Shown here piece after piece: positions 54,153-63,164 of a stretch of 63,164 nt of DNA (position 1 is the first letter of the stretch; each line of letters begins with the position of its first letter). The position numbers and the translations under genes are program-made. Under the pieces are notes generated by a model. It was not told the DNA's origin. It worked only from the letters and a program-made list of their open reading frames with translations, and did not search any database. This stretch comes from Sphaerimonospora thailandensis (GTDB lineage Bacteria; Actinomycetota; Actinomycetes; Streptosporangiales; Streptosporangiaceae): the NCBI RefSeq assembly GCF_016863115.1, contig NZ_BOOG01000015.1, positions 1 through 63,164 on the forward strand, read 5' to 3'.

Positions 54153-54450
54153 GCGCGCGGACGGCGGCGGTGACGGCGACCGCGACCGCGACGACCACGA
54201 GGAACGGCGCGCGTAGCAGCAGCGCGACGGCCGCCGCCGCCAGCCCGGCGGCCCGCGCGTCGACGACGAGCGCCTGGCCGCTGCCGAAGGTCTGGATGGC
54301 CGTGAGCGCGGCCAGCATGGCGACCGGCACGAGGGCCGCCATCCGCCGTACGAAGGGCCGGTCCAACAGCCCCGCGGGCACGGACAGTCCGAGCAGTTTG
54401 ACGAGGTAGCAGCCGAGCGCGGTGACGGCGACGGCGATCCAGACGGTCAA
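54142..54450 (-). CDS. azlD: AzlD-family branched-chain amino-acid exporter subunit
   Basis: A 102-residue membrane protein with about four hydrophobic helices (VAVTALGCYLVKLLG, then LVPVAMLAALTAIQTF). The TTG start at 54450 shares bases with the azlC stop (TTGA) and has GGAGG upstream. It pairs with AzlC to form the exporter. Its 3' end overlaps the convergent ligase gene by 11 bases. Confidence 0.8.
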   Translation of the reverse strand: MTVWIAVAVTALGCYLVKLLGLSVPAGLLDRPFVRRMAALVPVAMLAALTAIQTFGSGQALVVDARAAGLAAAAVALLLRAPFLVVVAVAVAVTAAVRALTG

Positions 54451-55163
54451 CGGGATGCCTCCGGGCGGCGGGTGAGGGCCAAGACGATCGGTGCGGCCAG
54501 CGCCGAGACGAGGACGGGGACGCCCGCCGGCAGCAGCGGCAGGCAGGCCAGCGCGAGCGCGACGGCGAGGACGGCGACCAGGACCTCCTGCCGTCCACGC
54601 AGCATCGAAGCGAGCAGCGCCAGGAAGACGGCCGGCCCGGCGGCGTCCAGCCCCCACGCGGACGGGTCGCCGAGCGCCTCGGCGCCCAGCGCGCCGAGGA
54701 ACGTGGTGAGGTTCCACAGCACGTACAGGCTGGCCCCGGTGACCGCGAAGCCGAGCCGCGCGCTGCGTCGATCCGGCTGCGCCATGGCCACGGCCGACGT
54801 CTCGTCGATGATCCACTGCGCGGCGAGCGGGCGCACCGCGCGTGGCAGGCGCATCAACTGGGCCAGTCGCAGTCCGTAGAAGGCGTTGCGCACGCCGAGG
54901 AACAGCGCTCCGGCCACGGCCGCGGCGGGGTTGCCGCCCACGCCCAGCGCGCCGACGAGCGCGAACTGCGACGCCCCGGTGAACACGAGCAGGGAGAGCA
55001 CGCACGTCTGGGCCAGGCTCAGCCCGGCCCCGGCCGAGGTCACGCCGAAGGCGAATCCGGACAGGCCGACGGCGACGCCCACGCCCAGGGCGTCCCGTAC
55101 GACCGCCGCCCGGGGGCGGATCGAGGTCCGTTCTATAGGTATTTGCGAAGGTTCCGTGGCCAC
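54447..55163 (-). CDS. azlC: AzlC-family branched-chain amino-acid exporter subunit
   Basis: A 238-residue membrane protein. Family phrases include LLVFTGASQFALVGALG and NAFYGLRLA with the WIIDETSAVAM segment. About seven helices are present. With AzlD it exports branched-chain amino acids or their analogues. The start is a GTG. Confidence 0.88.
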   Translation of the reverse strand: MATEPSQIPIERTSIRPRAAVVRDALGVGVAVGLSGFAFGVTSAGAGLSLAQTCVLSLLVFTGASQFALVGALGVGGNPAAAVAGALFLGVRNAFYGLRLAQLMRLPRAVRPLAAQWIIDETSAVAMAQPDRRSARLGFAVTGASLYVLWNLTTFLGALGAEALGDPSAWGLDAAGPAVFLALLASMLRGRQEVLVAVLAVALALACLPLLPAGVPVLVSALAAPIVLALTRRPEASR

Positions 55164-55208
55164 GGGCTGAAACTACCTGGAACGGGGCACGAGGGGCGTC
55201 AACGCCGA

Positions 55209-55242
55209 GTTGACGATAACGTGTCGTCAACCTATCGTTGAC
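55209..55242. promoter_or_regulatory. Operator of the Clp-N-domain regulator gene
   Basis: GTTGACGA (55209-55216) and TCGTCAAC (55224-55231) form a perfect 8-bp inverted repeat, and a third half-site, TCGTTGAC, lies at 55235-55242, only 3 bases before the ATG. The encoded protein is the best candidate to bind it. Confidence 0.6.
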
Positions 55243-55245
55243 GGT

Positions 55246-55968
55246 ATGACGAATCCGATCCATTCGCTGCATCCCGTCCGCCTCGACGACCTGATCGAGG
55301 CGATCAAGAAGGCGCACACCGACACGCTCGACCAACTCTCCGACGCGGTCCTGCTGGCCGACCATCTCGGCGACGTCGCCGACCACCTGATCGGCCACTT
55401 CGTCGACCAGGCCCGACGGTCGGGCGCCTCCTGGACCGACATCGGCAGGAGCATGGGGGTCACCAAGCAGGCCGCGCAGAAGCGGTTCGTGCCGAAGGCC
55501 GCCGCCGAGACGCTCGACCCCGGCCAGGGCTTCGGGCGGTTCACCCCGAGAGCCAGGAATGTCGTGATGGCGGCGCACAACGAAGCCCGCGCCGCGAGCA
55601 ACGACGAGGTCCGCCCCGAGCACCTGGTGCTGGGCCTGCTGAGCGAGCCCGACGGCCTGGCCGCGAAGGCCATCGCCGCCCAGGGCGTGCCGCCGGAGGC
55701 CGTACGGCAGGCCGTGGCCGCGGAGTTGCCGCCGGCCGCCGATGTGGTGCCCGAGATCGTGCCGTACGACGCGCAGGCGCGCAAGGCACTGGAGCTCACA
55801 CTCCGGGAGTCCCTGCGGATGGGCCACAACTACGTAGGGACCGAGCACATCCTGCTCGCCCTGCTGGAGTTGGAGGACGGCTCCGGCGTGCTCTCCGGGC
55901 TCGGGATCACCAAACCGGCCGCCGAGGCCCACGTCAAGGCGGCCCTGGCCGTCATCCTCAAGGACTGA
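55246..55968 (+). CDS. Clp N-domain protein with a DNA-binding N-terminus
   Basis: A 240-residue protein. Residues about 8-95 are a helical module ending in a helix-turn-helix (SGASWTDIGRSMGVTKQAAQKRFV). Residues about 100-240 hold two Clp N-terminal repeats (FTPRARNVVMAAHNEARAAS... and RKALELTLRESLRMGHNYVGT) as in ClpC/ClpB, but no ATPase part. Clp-N domains bind adaptors or substrates. Fusion to DNA-binding suggests a regulator that is itself sensed by the Clp machine. It seems to regulate itself through the sites at 55209-55242. Confidence 0.8.
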   Translation: MTNPIHSLHPVRLDDLIEAIKKAHTDTLDQLSDAVLLADHLGDVADHLIGHFVDQARRSGASWTDIGRSMGVTKQAAQKRFVPKAAAETLDPGQGFGRFTPRARNVVMAAHNEARAASNDEVRPEHLVLGLLSEPDGLAAKAIAAQGVPPEAVRQAVAAELPPAADVVPEIVPYDAQARKALELTLRESLRMGHNYVGTEHILLALLELEDGSGVLSGLGITKPAAEAHVKAALAVILKD

Positions 55969-56000
55969 AGGACCAGCAGGAGCCGGGCCAGGAGGAGGTG

Positions 56001-58118
<2,118 letters not shown>

Positions 58119-58177
58119 ATGACCCCGTTCCTGCCGGGCCCCCACCTGGTCGTGGGGACCCGGGATGGTGTTTCGAA

Positions 58178-58606
58178 TCAGCCGACGAGTTCGGCGTTCA
58201 GCGAGATCGTGGTCCCCGCCAGGGCCTTGCTGACCGGGCAGTTGGCCTTCGCCGTCTCGGCCGCCTGCTGGAAGTCCTCGGCGGAGATCCCCGGCACCTG
58301 GGCCCGGACCGAGATCACGATGCCGGTGATGCCCTCACCGGGTTGGAAGGTCACGTCCGCCCTGGTCTCGACCGACTGCGGCGGAGTCCCCGCCTTCGCC
58401 AGACCGTTGGACAGCGCCATGGAGAAGCACGAGGAATGGGCGGCGGCGATCAACTCCTCGGGGCTGGTCTTGCCGTTCGCCTCCTCCGCACGGGACGGCC
58501 AGGAGACCTCAAAGGTGCCGACGCCGGAGGAGTCCAGCGAAACCGAACCCGATCCGTCCAGGAGGGCACCCTTCCACTGGGTCGTGGCGGTACGCGTGGT
58601 CGCCAT
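58178..58606 (-). CDS. OsmC-family peroxiredoxin
   Basis: A 142-residue OsmC-type protein that reduces organic peroxides. Two catalytic cysteines are present: HSSCFSMALSN (first) and KANCPVSKALAG (second). The N-terminal strand set matches OsmC. It lies 60 bases upstream of glgX on the same strand and may be read with it. Confidence 0.9.
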   Translation of the reverse strand: MATTRTATTQWKGALLDGSGSVSLDSSGVGTFEVSWPSRAEEANGKTSPEELIAAAHSSCFSMALSNGLAKAGTPPQSVETRADVTFQPGEGITGIVISVRAQVPGISAEDFQQAAETAKANCPVSKALAGTTISLNAELVG

Positions 58607-58652
58607 CTCGCTCCCCTTTCCATAGGTGTGAGAATCATTTCCACGGACGACC

Positions 58653-60269
58653 CTAGCGCGCGGTGCCCCCCGAGCGATTCAGGACCGCCGTCAGGTCCAG
58701 GCCTCCCGGCAACGTGCCGAAGGCGCGTCCCCAGTCGCCCGCCAGCCGGGAGGCGCAGAACGCGTCGGCCACCGCGGCGGGCGCGTGCCGTACGAGCAGG
58801 GACGCCTGCAGGACCAGGGCCATCTCCTCGGCGACGCGCCGCGCGTCCGCCTCCCCGGCCGAGGCGATGGTCTTCTGGACCCGCTCGGCGGCGTCGGTGA
58901 CCCGGCCGTCGCCGGCCAGCGCCACCTCGGCGAAGAACGCCTCCATCGCCTCGGGTTCGCGCGTCAGCACCCGCATCAGGTCGAGCGCGGCCACGTTGCC
59001 CGAGCCCTCCCAGACGCCGTTGAGCGGCGACTCACGGAAGAGGCGGGGCATCTGCGACTCCTCGACGTACCCGTTGCCGCCCAGGCATTCCAGAGTCTCG
59101 GCCGCGTGCGCGGGGCCTCGCTTGCACACCCAGTACTTCGCGGCCGCCAGGGCCGCCCGGCGGAACAGGCCCTCGGCGGCGTCGCCGCGTACCGCCCGGT
59201 CGGTCGCCCCGGCCAGCCGCAGCATCAGCGTGGTCGCGGCCTCCGACTCCAGCGTCAGGTCGGCGAGCACGTTGCGCATCAGGGGCTGGTCGATCAACTC
59301 CTTGCCGAAGGCCCTGCGGTGGCCGGCGTGGTGGATCGCCTGTGCCAGGCCGTACCGCATGCCGGCCGCGGAGCCGATCACGCAGTCGAGCCGGGTCATG
59401 TTGACCATCTCGATGATCGTCCGGACGCCGCGACCCTCCTCGCCGACCAGGAACGTGACGGCGTGCTCATACTCGACCTCGGCCGAGGCGTTGGAATGGT
59501 TGCCGAGCTTGTCCTTCAGGCGCATCAGCCGGATCGCGTTGCGCGAGCCGTCCGGCAGCACGCGGGGGAGCAGGAAGCACGACAGACCACCGGGAGCCTG
59601 GGCCAGCACCAGGAACACGTCGCACATGGGCGCCGAGTTGAACCACTTGTGCCCGGTGATCGCGAAGCTTCCGTCGGCGAGCGGCTCGGCCCGCGTCGTG
59701 CCCGCCCGGACGTCGGAACCGCCCTGCTTCTCGGTCATCGCCATGCCGGCCAGCACCCCGCGCTTGTCGGCCGCCGGGCGCAGCCCGAAATCATAGGTGC
59801 GTGACGCCAGCAGCGGCTCCCACTCGGCGCGCAGCGCGGGGGAGTGCCGCAGCGCGGCCACCGCGGCGTACGTCATCGAGATCGGGCAGCCGTGCCCGGC
59901 CTCCACCTGTGACCAGACGAAGAACTTGGCCGCCCGCGCCACGTGCGCGCCGGGCCGGGCCGACATCCAGGGCGCGGCGTGCATGCCGTTCGCGACCGCG
60001 ACCGACATCAGCTCGTGCCACGCCGGGTGGAACTCCACCTCGTCGATCCGGTTGCCGTACCGGTCGTGGGTGCGCAGCACGGGCGGGTTGTCGTTGGCCA
60101 GCCTGCCCCACTCCTGCGCCCGCGCCGATCCGGCCAGCACGCCGAGCTGATGAAGCTCCCCCGTCGCCCAGTCCGCGCCCTCGCGGGCGAGGCCCTCCAG
60201 CAGTGCGCGGTCGGCTGACACGTCGTGGCCGGTCAGCGGGGGCACCTGGTTGGTCACGTCGTGGGTCAC
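58653..60269 (-). CDS. AidB-like acyl-CoA dehydrogenase
   Basis: A 538-residue flavoprotein. AidB/acyl-CoA-dehydrogenase phrases include MTEKQGGSDVRAGTT, ITGHKWFNSAPMCDVFLVLA and ECLGGNGYVEESQMPRLFRE. The DNA-interaction region specific to AidB, rich in Arg, lies C-terminal. Function is either an acyl-CoA dehydrogenase or an alkylation-response protein. The GTG at 60269 with GGAGG 5 bases upstream sets the start. Confidence 0.88.
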   Translation of the reverse strand: MTHDVTNQVPPLTGHDVSADRALLEGLAREGADWATGELHQLGVLAGSARAQEWGRLANDNPPVLRTHDRYGNRIDEVEFHPAWHELMSVAVANGMHAAPWMSARPGAHVARAAKFFVWSQVEAGHGCPISMTYAAVAALRHSPALRAEWEPLLASRTYDFGLRPAADKRGVLAGMAMTEKQGGSDVRAGTTRAEPLADGSFAITGHKWFNSAPMCDVFLVLAQAPGGLSCFLLPRVLPDGSRNAIRLMRLKDKLGNHSNASAEVEYEHAVTFLVGEEGRGVRTIIEMVNMTRLDCVIGSAAGMRYGLAQAIHHAGHRRAFGKELIDQPLMRNVLADLTLESEAATTLMLRLAGATDRAVRGDAAEGLFRRAALAAAKYWVCKRGPAHAAETLECLGGNGYVEESQMPRLFRESPLNGVWEGSGNVAALDLMRVLTREPEAMEAFFAEVALAGDGRVTDAAERVQKTIASAGEADARRVAEEMALVLQASLLVRHAPAAVADAFCASRLAGDWGRAFGTLPGGLDLTAVLNRSGGTAR

Positions 60270-60393
60270 TGCGTCCTCCTGTCGGGGCGGGGGCTGACCT
60301 TCGGATGGGTCGACCTGTCGGAGTAGGTTCAGCATCCCCCCGGGCCGGCCAAACCGCCAGCTCACGGAACTCCGGATAACAGAACTCGGGGGG

Positions 60394-62049
60394 TCACGGA
60401 ACTCCGGTGCCGGCGATCCCGGCCTCGCGGATCTCCAGGCCCAGCTCGGCGGCCGCCTCCAGGACGAGGTCGCGGGCGTAGTCGCGCTCGTCCTCCCGAT
60501 CGCCCGCCTGCCCCCCGCGCTGCCCGCCGCCGCGCTGCCCGCCGCCGCGCTGCCCGCCGCTGCTCGGCTCGCCGCCGCTCGGCTCGCACAGCACCCGGTG
60601 GATCCCGCCGATGGCCCGCCGATCCCCCCGTCCGGCCAGGCCGCGTGCGGCCTCCGCGACCGTCGTCAGGTCGCTGTCCGCCAGCCGGGCGGCGAGAGCC
60701 TCCCTGATCCGCCGGGTGTCGGCGGCCAGTCCCGCGATGCCCATGGTGGCCCAGTCGCGTACCTTGGGGTCGGCGTCCCCGCTCAGCCGGACGAGCGCGG
60801 CGATCCCCTCCTCGTCGTCCGGCGGCAGGACGGCGGCCAGCGCCACCGGGTCGCTCACCGTGGGCGTCCGCCCGGGCAGGTTGACGATGCCCAGCACCTC
60901 GGGAAACGCCCGTTCGTCGGCCCGGTGGCCGAACGCGTGCAGGACGGCCTCGACGACCCGCGGGTCGCTCTCCTGACGGGCCATGTCCCGCAGGATCGCC
61001 AGGGCGCGCTCATGATAGGGATCGTGCTCCATGTCCTGGCCGAACTCGGCCAGCACGTCGGCGCCGAACTCGCGCTCCACCGGGTCGGCGCTGTCGCACA
61101 GCCGCGACGCCGCCTCGAACGTCTCGTCGTCATGCCGCCGCCGCAGCGCCTGCACGGCCGCCCACCACGTCTCGTCCTCCTCGTCGATCTCCCGGTACGG
61201 CGTAACGCGTTCGAGTAACTCGGCGACGGGCGGGCGGATGCCGAGGACGATCTCCAGGTGCGTCGCGATCGCGGCATGGCCGTACTGCCGGCTGATCGCG
61301 AAGCCGCCACCCTCGGGGTGGCACGCCTCCACCGTGACCAGACGGGTGCCGTCCGGGGCCGCGCACCCGGCCGTCACCACCGTGTGGCCGCCCCCCGCGT
61401 GCTCTTCCTCCGCGCGCTGTTCCTCCACCTGGGCGGCGACCTCCTCACGCATCGCGCTCTCCAGGTCCACCGACGCCCACCGCCTGGCGATCTCCAGCGG
61501 GGTCCGACCACCCGAGCCGGGCAGGGAGGGGTCGGCGCCGTGCTCCAGCAGCGACCAGACGATTCCGTACGCGCCGAAGCGCGCCGCGAGGGTCAGAGGG
61601 GTGTCCCCGTCGTCGTCGGTCACGTCCGGGTCGGCTCCGGCGTCGAGCAGGACGTCGGCGGACTCCAGGTGACCGTTGGCCGAGGCCCACAGCAGCGCGG
61701 TCCAGCCGCCGTGCTCCCGGGCGTCGGGGTCGCAGCCGCCGTCGAGCAGCGCCTGCACGGTCTGCGCGTGGTCCCAGCACGCGGCGGCGCACAGGGGAAG
61801 CCCCTCGTCCTCGCCGCCGCTCGGCTGGTCCGGGTCGGCGCCGTACTCCAGGAGCAGCCGGACGATCTCGTGTTTTCCCGTGACGGCCGCGTGGTAGAGC
61901 GGTGTCGTGCCCTGGGCGGGGTTCAGGTCGGTGTTCCGGGCGGTGTCCAGGGTGATGTCCGGACGCAGCATGGCCGCCACCCGCGCCACGTCGCCCCCCG
62001 CCACCGCGTCAAGAAGCTTGCTCCGGGTCACCCTTCTATGCTCACACAT
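60394..62049 (-). CDS. Ankyrin- and HEAT-repeat protein
   Basis: A 551-residue protein. Residues about 15-200 hold five ankyrin repeats (for example GTTPLYHAAVTGKHEIVRLL, GWTALLWASANGHLESADVL, DGDTPLTLAARFGAYGIVW). The second half has HEAT-like helices (DPRVVEAVLHAFGHR, DPKVRDWATMGIAGLA). Near residues 500-515 a Gly/Gln/Arg repeat is encoded by a 15-base tandem repeat. It probably mediates protein contacts. The start may be the ATG at 62049 or the GTG at 62031. No signal peptide. Confidence 0.85.
   Translation of the reverse strand: MCEHRRVTRSKLLDAVAGGDVARVAAMLRPDITLDTARNTDLNPAQGTTPLYHAAVTGKHEIVRLLLEYGADPDQPSGGEDEGLPLCAAACWDHAQTVQALLDGGCDPDAREHGGWTALLWASANGHLESADVLLDAGADPDVTDDDGDTPLTLAARFGAYGIVWSLLEHGADPSLPGSGGRTPLEIARRWASVDLESAMREEVAAQVEEQRAEEEHAGGGHTVVTAGCAAPDGTRLVTVEACHPEGGGFAISRQYGHAAIATHLEIVLGIRPPVAELLERVTPYREIDEEDETWWAAVQALRRRHDDETFEAASRLCDSADPVEREFGADVLAEFGQDMEHDPYHERALAILRDMARQESDPRVVEAVLHAFGHRADERAFPEVLGIVNLPGRTPTVSDPVALAAVLPPDDEEGIAALVRLSGDADPKVRDWATMGIAGLAADTRRIREALAARLADSDLTTVAEAARGLAGRGDRRAIGGIHRVLCEPSGGEPSSGGQRGGGQRGGGQRGGQAGDREDERDYARDLVLEAAAELGLEIREAGIAGTGVP
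60517..60561. repeat. Three tandem 15-base copies inside the ankyrin gene
   Basis: GCGCTGCCCGCCGCC occurs at 60517-60531 and 60532-60546, and with one change at 60547-60561. It encodes GGGQR-type repeats, so copy number can change without a frameshift. Confidence 0.75.
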
Positions 62050-62111
62050 GCCCGCACAATCGTTCCCGGGGAGGATGGGAGCGCGCGCATGATGGCGTTA
62101 CCTTAGACATC

Positions 62112-63002
62112 GTGAATGATCCGGGTGGAATGCGTGCTTCCGACGCCGAACGCGAGTCTGTGGTGGAAAAGCTGCGTGAGGCGTCGGTCGAGGGGCGGTT
62201 GACCCTCGCCGAGCTGACCGAACGGACCGAGGCGGCCTATCTCGCCCGGACCCACGCCGAGCTGGCGCAGTTGACCGTTGATCTCCCCGGCGGAGCCCCG
62301 GCCGCCGGCCCGGCGTTCACCCCCTCCGCCCAGTCCGCCCGGCCACAGGGCCGGGTGCGCAAGTGGATCGTCGCGGTGATGAGCAGCGAGAAGCGGAAGG
62401 GGAAGTGGCGCATCGATCAGGAGATCGGCGCGGCCTCGGTGATGGGCGATGTCACGATCGACCTCCGCGAGGCCGAGGTGCGCACTCCCGAGGTGGACAT
62501 CGCGGTCACCTGCGTGATGGGCACTGTGAAGATCATCGTCCCGGACGGTGTCGACGTCGAGCTCTCCGGCTTCGCCATCATGGGAGAGAAGAAGGTCCAG
62601 GCCGTTGAGCCGCCGACTGGTCGCAACGCGCCCGTGGTCAGGGTGAACGCCTGGGTGGTGATGGGCGAGGTGAAGGTCATCGGGGACTCCCGGGCCGAGC
62701 CGATCAAGCGCGCCCTGGGCGCGTGGACCGATTGGTGGCTGGAGCGTCGTCACGAGATCGGCCATCAGATCGAGCACAACATCCGTCACGCGCTGGAGCA
62801 CGACCGGCAGGCGCGTCGCGACATGCTGCGCGAGGTCCGTGAGAGTGTCCGCGAGATACGCCGGGACGTCAGGGACAATGCCCGCGAGGCACGCCGTGAG
62901 GCCCGGGACAACTGGCGCGAGATGCGCCGCGGCGGCTTCCCCCCGGAGCCTCCCGCACCGCCCACGCCGCCATCACCCCCGTACGGCGGCCCCCGCCGCT
63001 GA
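62112..63002 (+). CDS. DUF1707/LiaF-type cell-wall response protein
   Basis: A 296-residue protein. The DUF1707 domain (RASDAERESVVEKLREASVE..., ELTERTEAAYLARTHAEL) occupies residues 7-60. A beta-rich domain like the C-terminal part of LiaF follows (AASVMGDVTIDLREAEV, AVTCVMGTVKIIVPDGVDV, NAWVVMGEVKVIG). An Arg/Glu-rich helical tail (residues about 215-275) and a proline-rich end complete it. The GTG start has no ribosome site but a TACCTT lies 7 bases before it, so the mRNA is probably leaderless. Confidence 0.8.
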   Translation: MNDPGGMRASDAERESVVEKLREASVEGRLTLAELTERTEAAYLARTHAELAQLTVDLPGGAPAAGPAFTPSAQSARPQGRVRKWIVAVMSSEKRKGKWRIDQEIGAASVMGDVTIDLREAEVRTPEVDIAVTCVMGTVKIIVPDGVDVELSGFAIMGEKKVQAVEPPTGRNAPVVRVNAWVVMGEVKVIGDSRAEPIKRALGAWTDWWLERRHEIGHQIEHNIRHALEHDRQARRDMLREVRESVREIRRDVRDNAREARREARDNWREMRRGGFPPEPPAPPTPPSPPYGGPRR

Positions 63003-63017
63003 CCGCCTCTGGGTATC

Positions 63018-63164
63018 TCAGTTGAGTGAGGCGCCGGGACAGGCGACCGGCATCCCCATGGCGGCGGCCGCGGTGATCAGTCGCTTGTCGTAGGTCACGA
63101 AGTGCTCCACCACCGCGCCGAACTGCATCGCGGTGGCCAGATGGATCGCGTCCAAGCTGCGTAG
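63018..63164 (-). CDS. PIN-domain toxin (VapC-like), C-terminal part only
   Basis: The gene enters from the right window edge and ends at the TGA at 63020-63018. The visible 48 residues, LRSLDAIHLATAMQF, then HFVTYDKRLITAAAAMGMPV, are the usual end of a VapC PIN domain with its last Asp residues. Its antitoxin must lie beyond the window. Confidence 0.75.
   Translation of the reverse strand, partial: LRSLDAIHLATAMQFGAVVEHFVTYDKRLITAAAAMGMPVACPGASLN

Overview
The window is high-GC, densely coded, GTG-start-rich DNA from a filamentous actinomycete, most likely a member of the Streptosporangiales (Nonomuraea/Microbispora/Streptosporangium type). I infer this from the gene families: Pnkp-Hen1 RNA repair, DUF3000 beside RNase D, HemE/HemY/HemQ of the coproporphyrin haem route, DUF1707 and BldC-type proteins, and LigC/LigD-type enzymes. 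No species call is possible from sequence alone.

Region 1 (1 to about 12 kb) is the right-hand part of an integrated mobile element, a prophage or a phage-like integrative element. A leftward train of about 26 short, mostly overlapping genes runs from 9196 down to 719. It starts with a Cro/CI-like XRE protein, an excisionase-like protein and a BldC-like protein, then carries a recombination pair (YqaJ-type exonuclease plus RecT annealing protein) and a SWIM zinc-finger protein, followed by many tiny proteins of unknown function. A winged-helix protein is cut by the left window edge. A rightward block follows: a regulator (9422), an unknown protein (9986) and a tyrosine integrase (10410). The divergent promoter region at 9.26-9.34 kb holds inverted operator-like sites. 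Structural genes and the left attachment site are not in the window. Two related leftward coiled-coil genes (11.7-12.25 kb) sit at the junction.

Region 2 (12.3-25 kb) is chromosomal. It holds a GH18-like secreted protein without its catalytic glutamate, an F420-type oxidoreductase, and the Hen1-Pnkp RNA repair operon. A busy non-coding zone at 18.5-18.9 kb contains a 41-residue peptide gene with an excellent ribosome site and, divergent from it, a likely small RNA with its own promoter and terminator. Next come a secreted SGNH lipase with ricin-type lectin repeats, a DUF457 membrane protein, and aconitase with a possible iron box.

Region 3 (25-38.7 kb) carries a MazEF-like toxin-antitoxin pair with a duplicated antitoxin tail, a TauE/SafE exporter, a cupin dioxygenase and an AraC regulator. 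A complete xylose-type ABC transporter follows (binding protein, ATPase, permease) with a ROK repressor. Then come a secreted zinc metallopeptidase, DXP synthase, an amino-acid permease, and a VapBC pair with a palindromic operator.

Region 4 (38.6-49.7 kb) has the FadB/FadA beta-oxidation pair, DUF3000 and RNase D, and haem synthesis (HemE, then HemY and HemQ). Interspersed are a DUF4349 lipoprotein, a secreted unknown and MsrB.

Region 5 (50-63 kb) has a LigD-type primase-polymerase and a LigC-type ATP ligase, with no Ku gene between or beside them. Between them lie a truncated cysH, a lipoprotein hydrolase of unlike base composition, and a RibD-type reductase. The rest holds AzlCD, a Clp-N-domain DNA-binding protein with its own operator, GlgX, OsmC, an AidB-like acyl-CoA dehydrogenase, an ankyrin-HEAT protein, a DUF1707 protein and the tail of a PIN-domain toxin.
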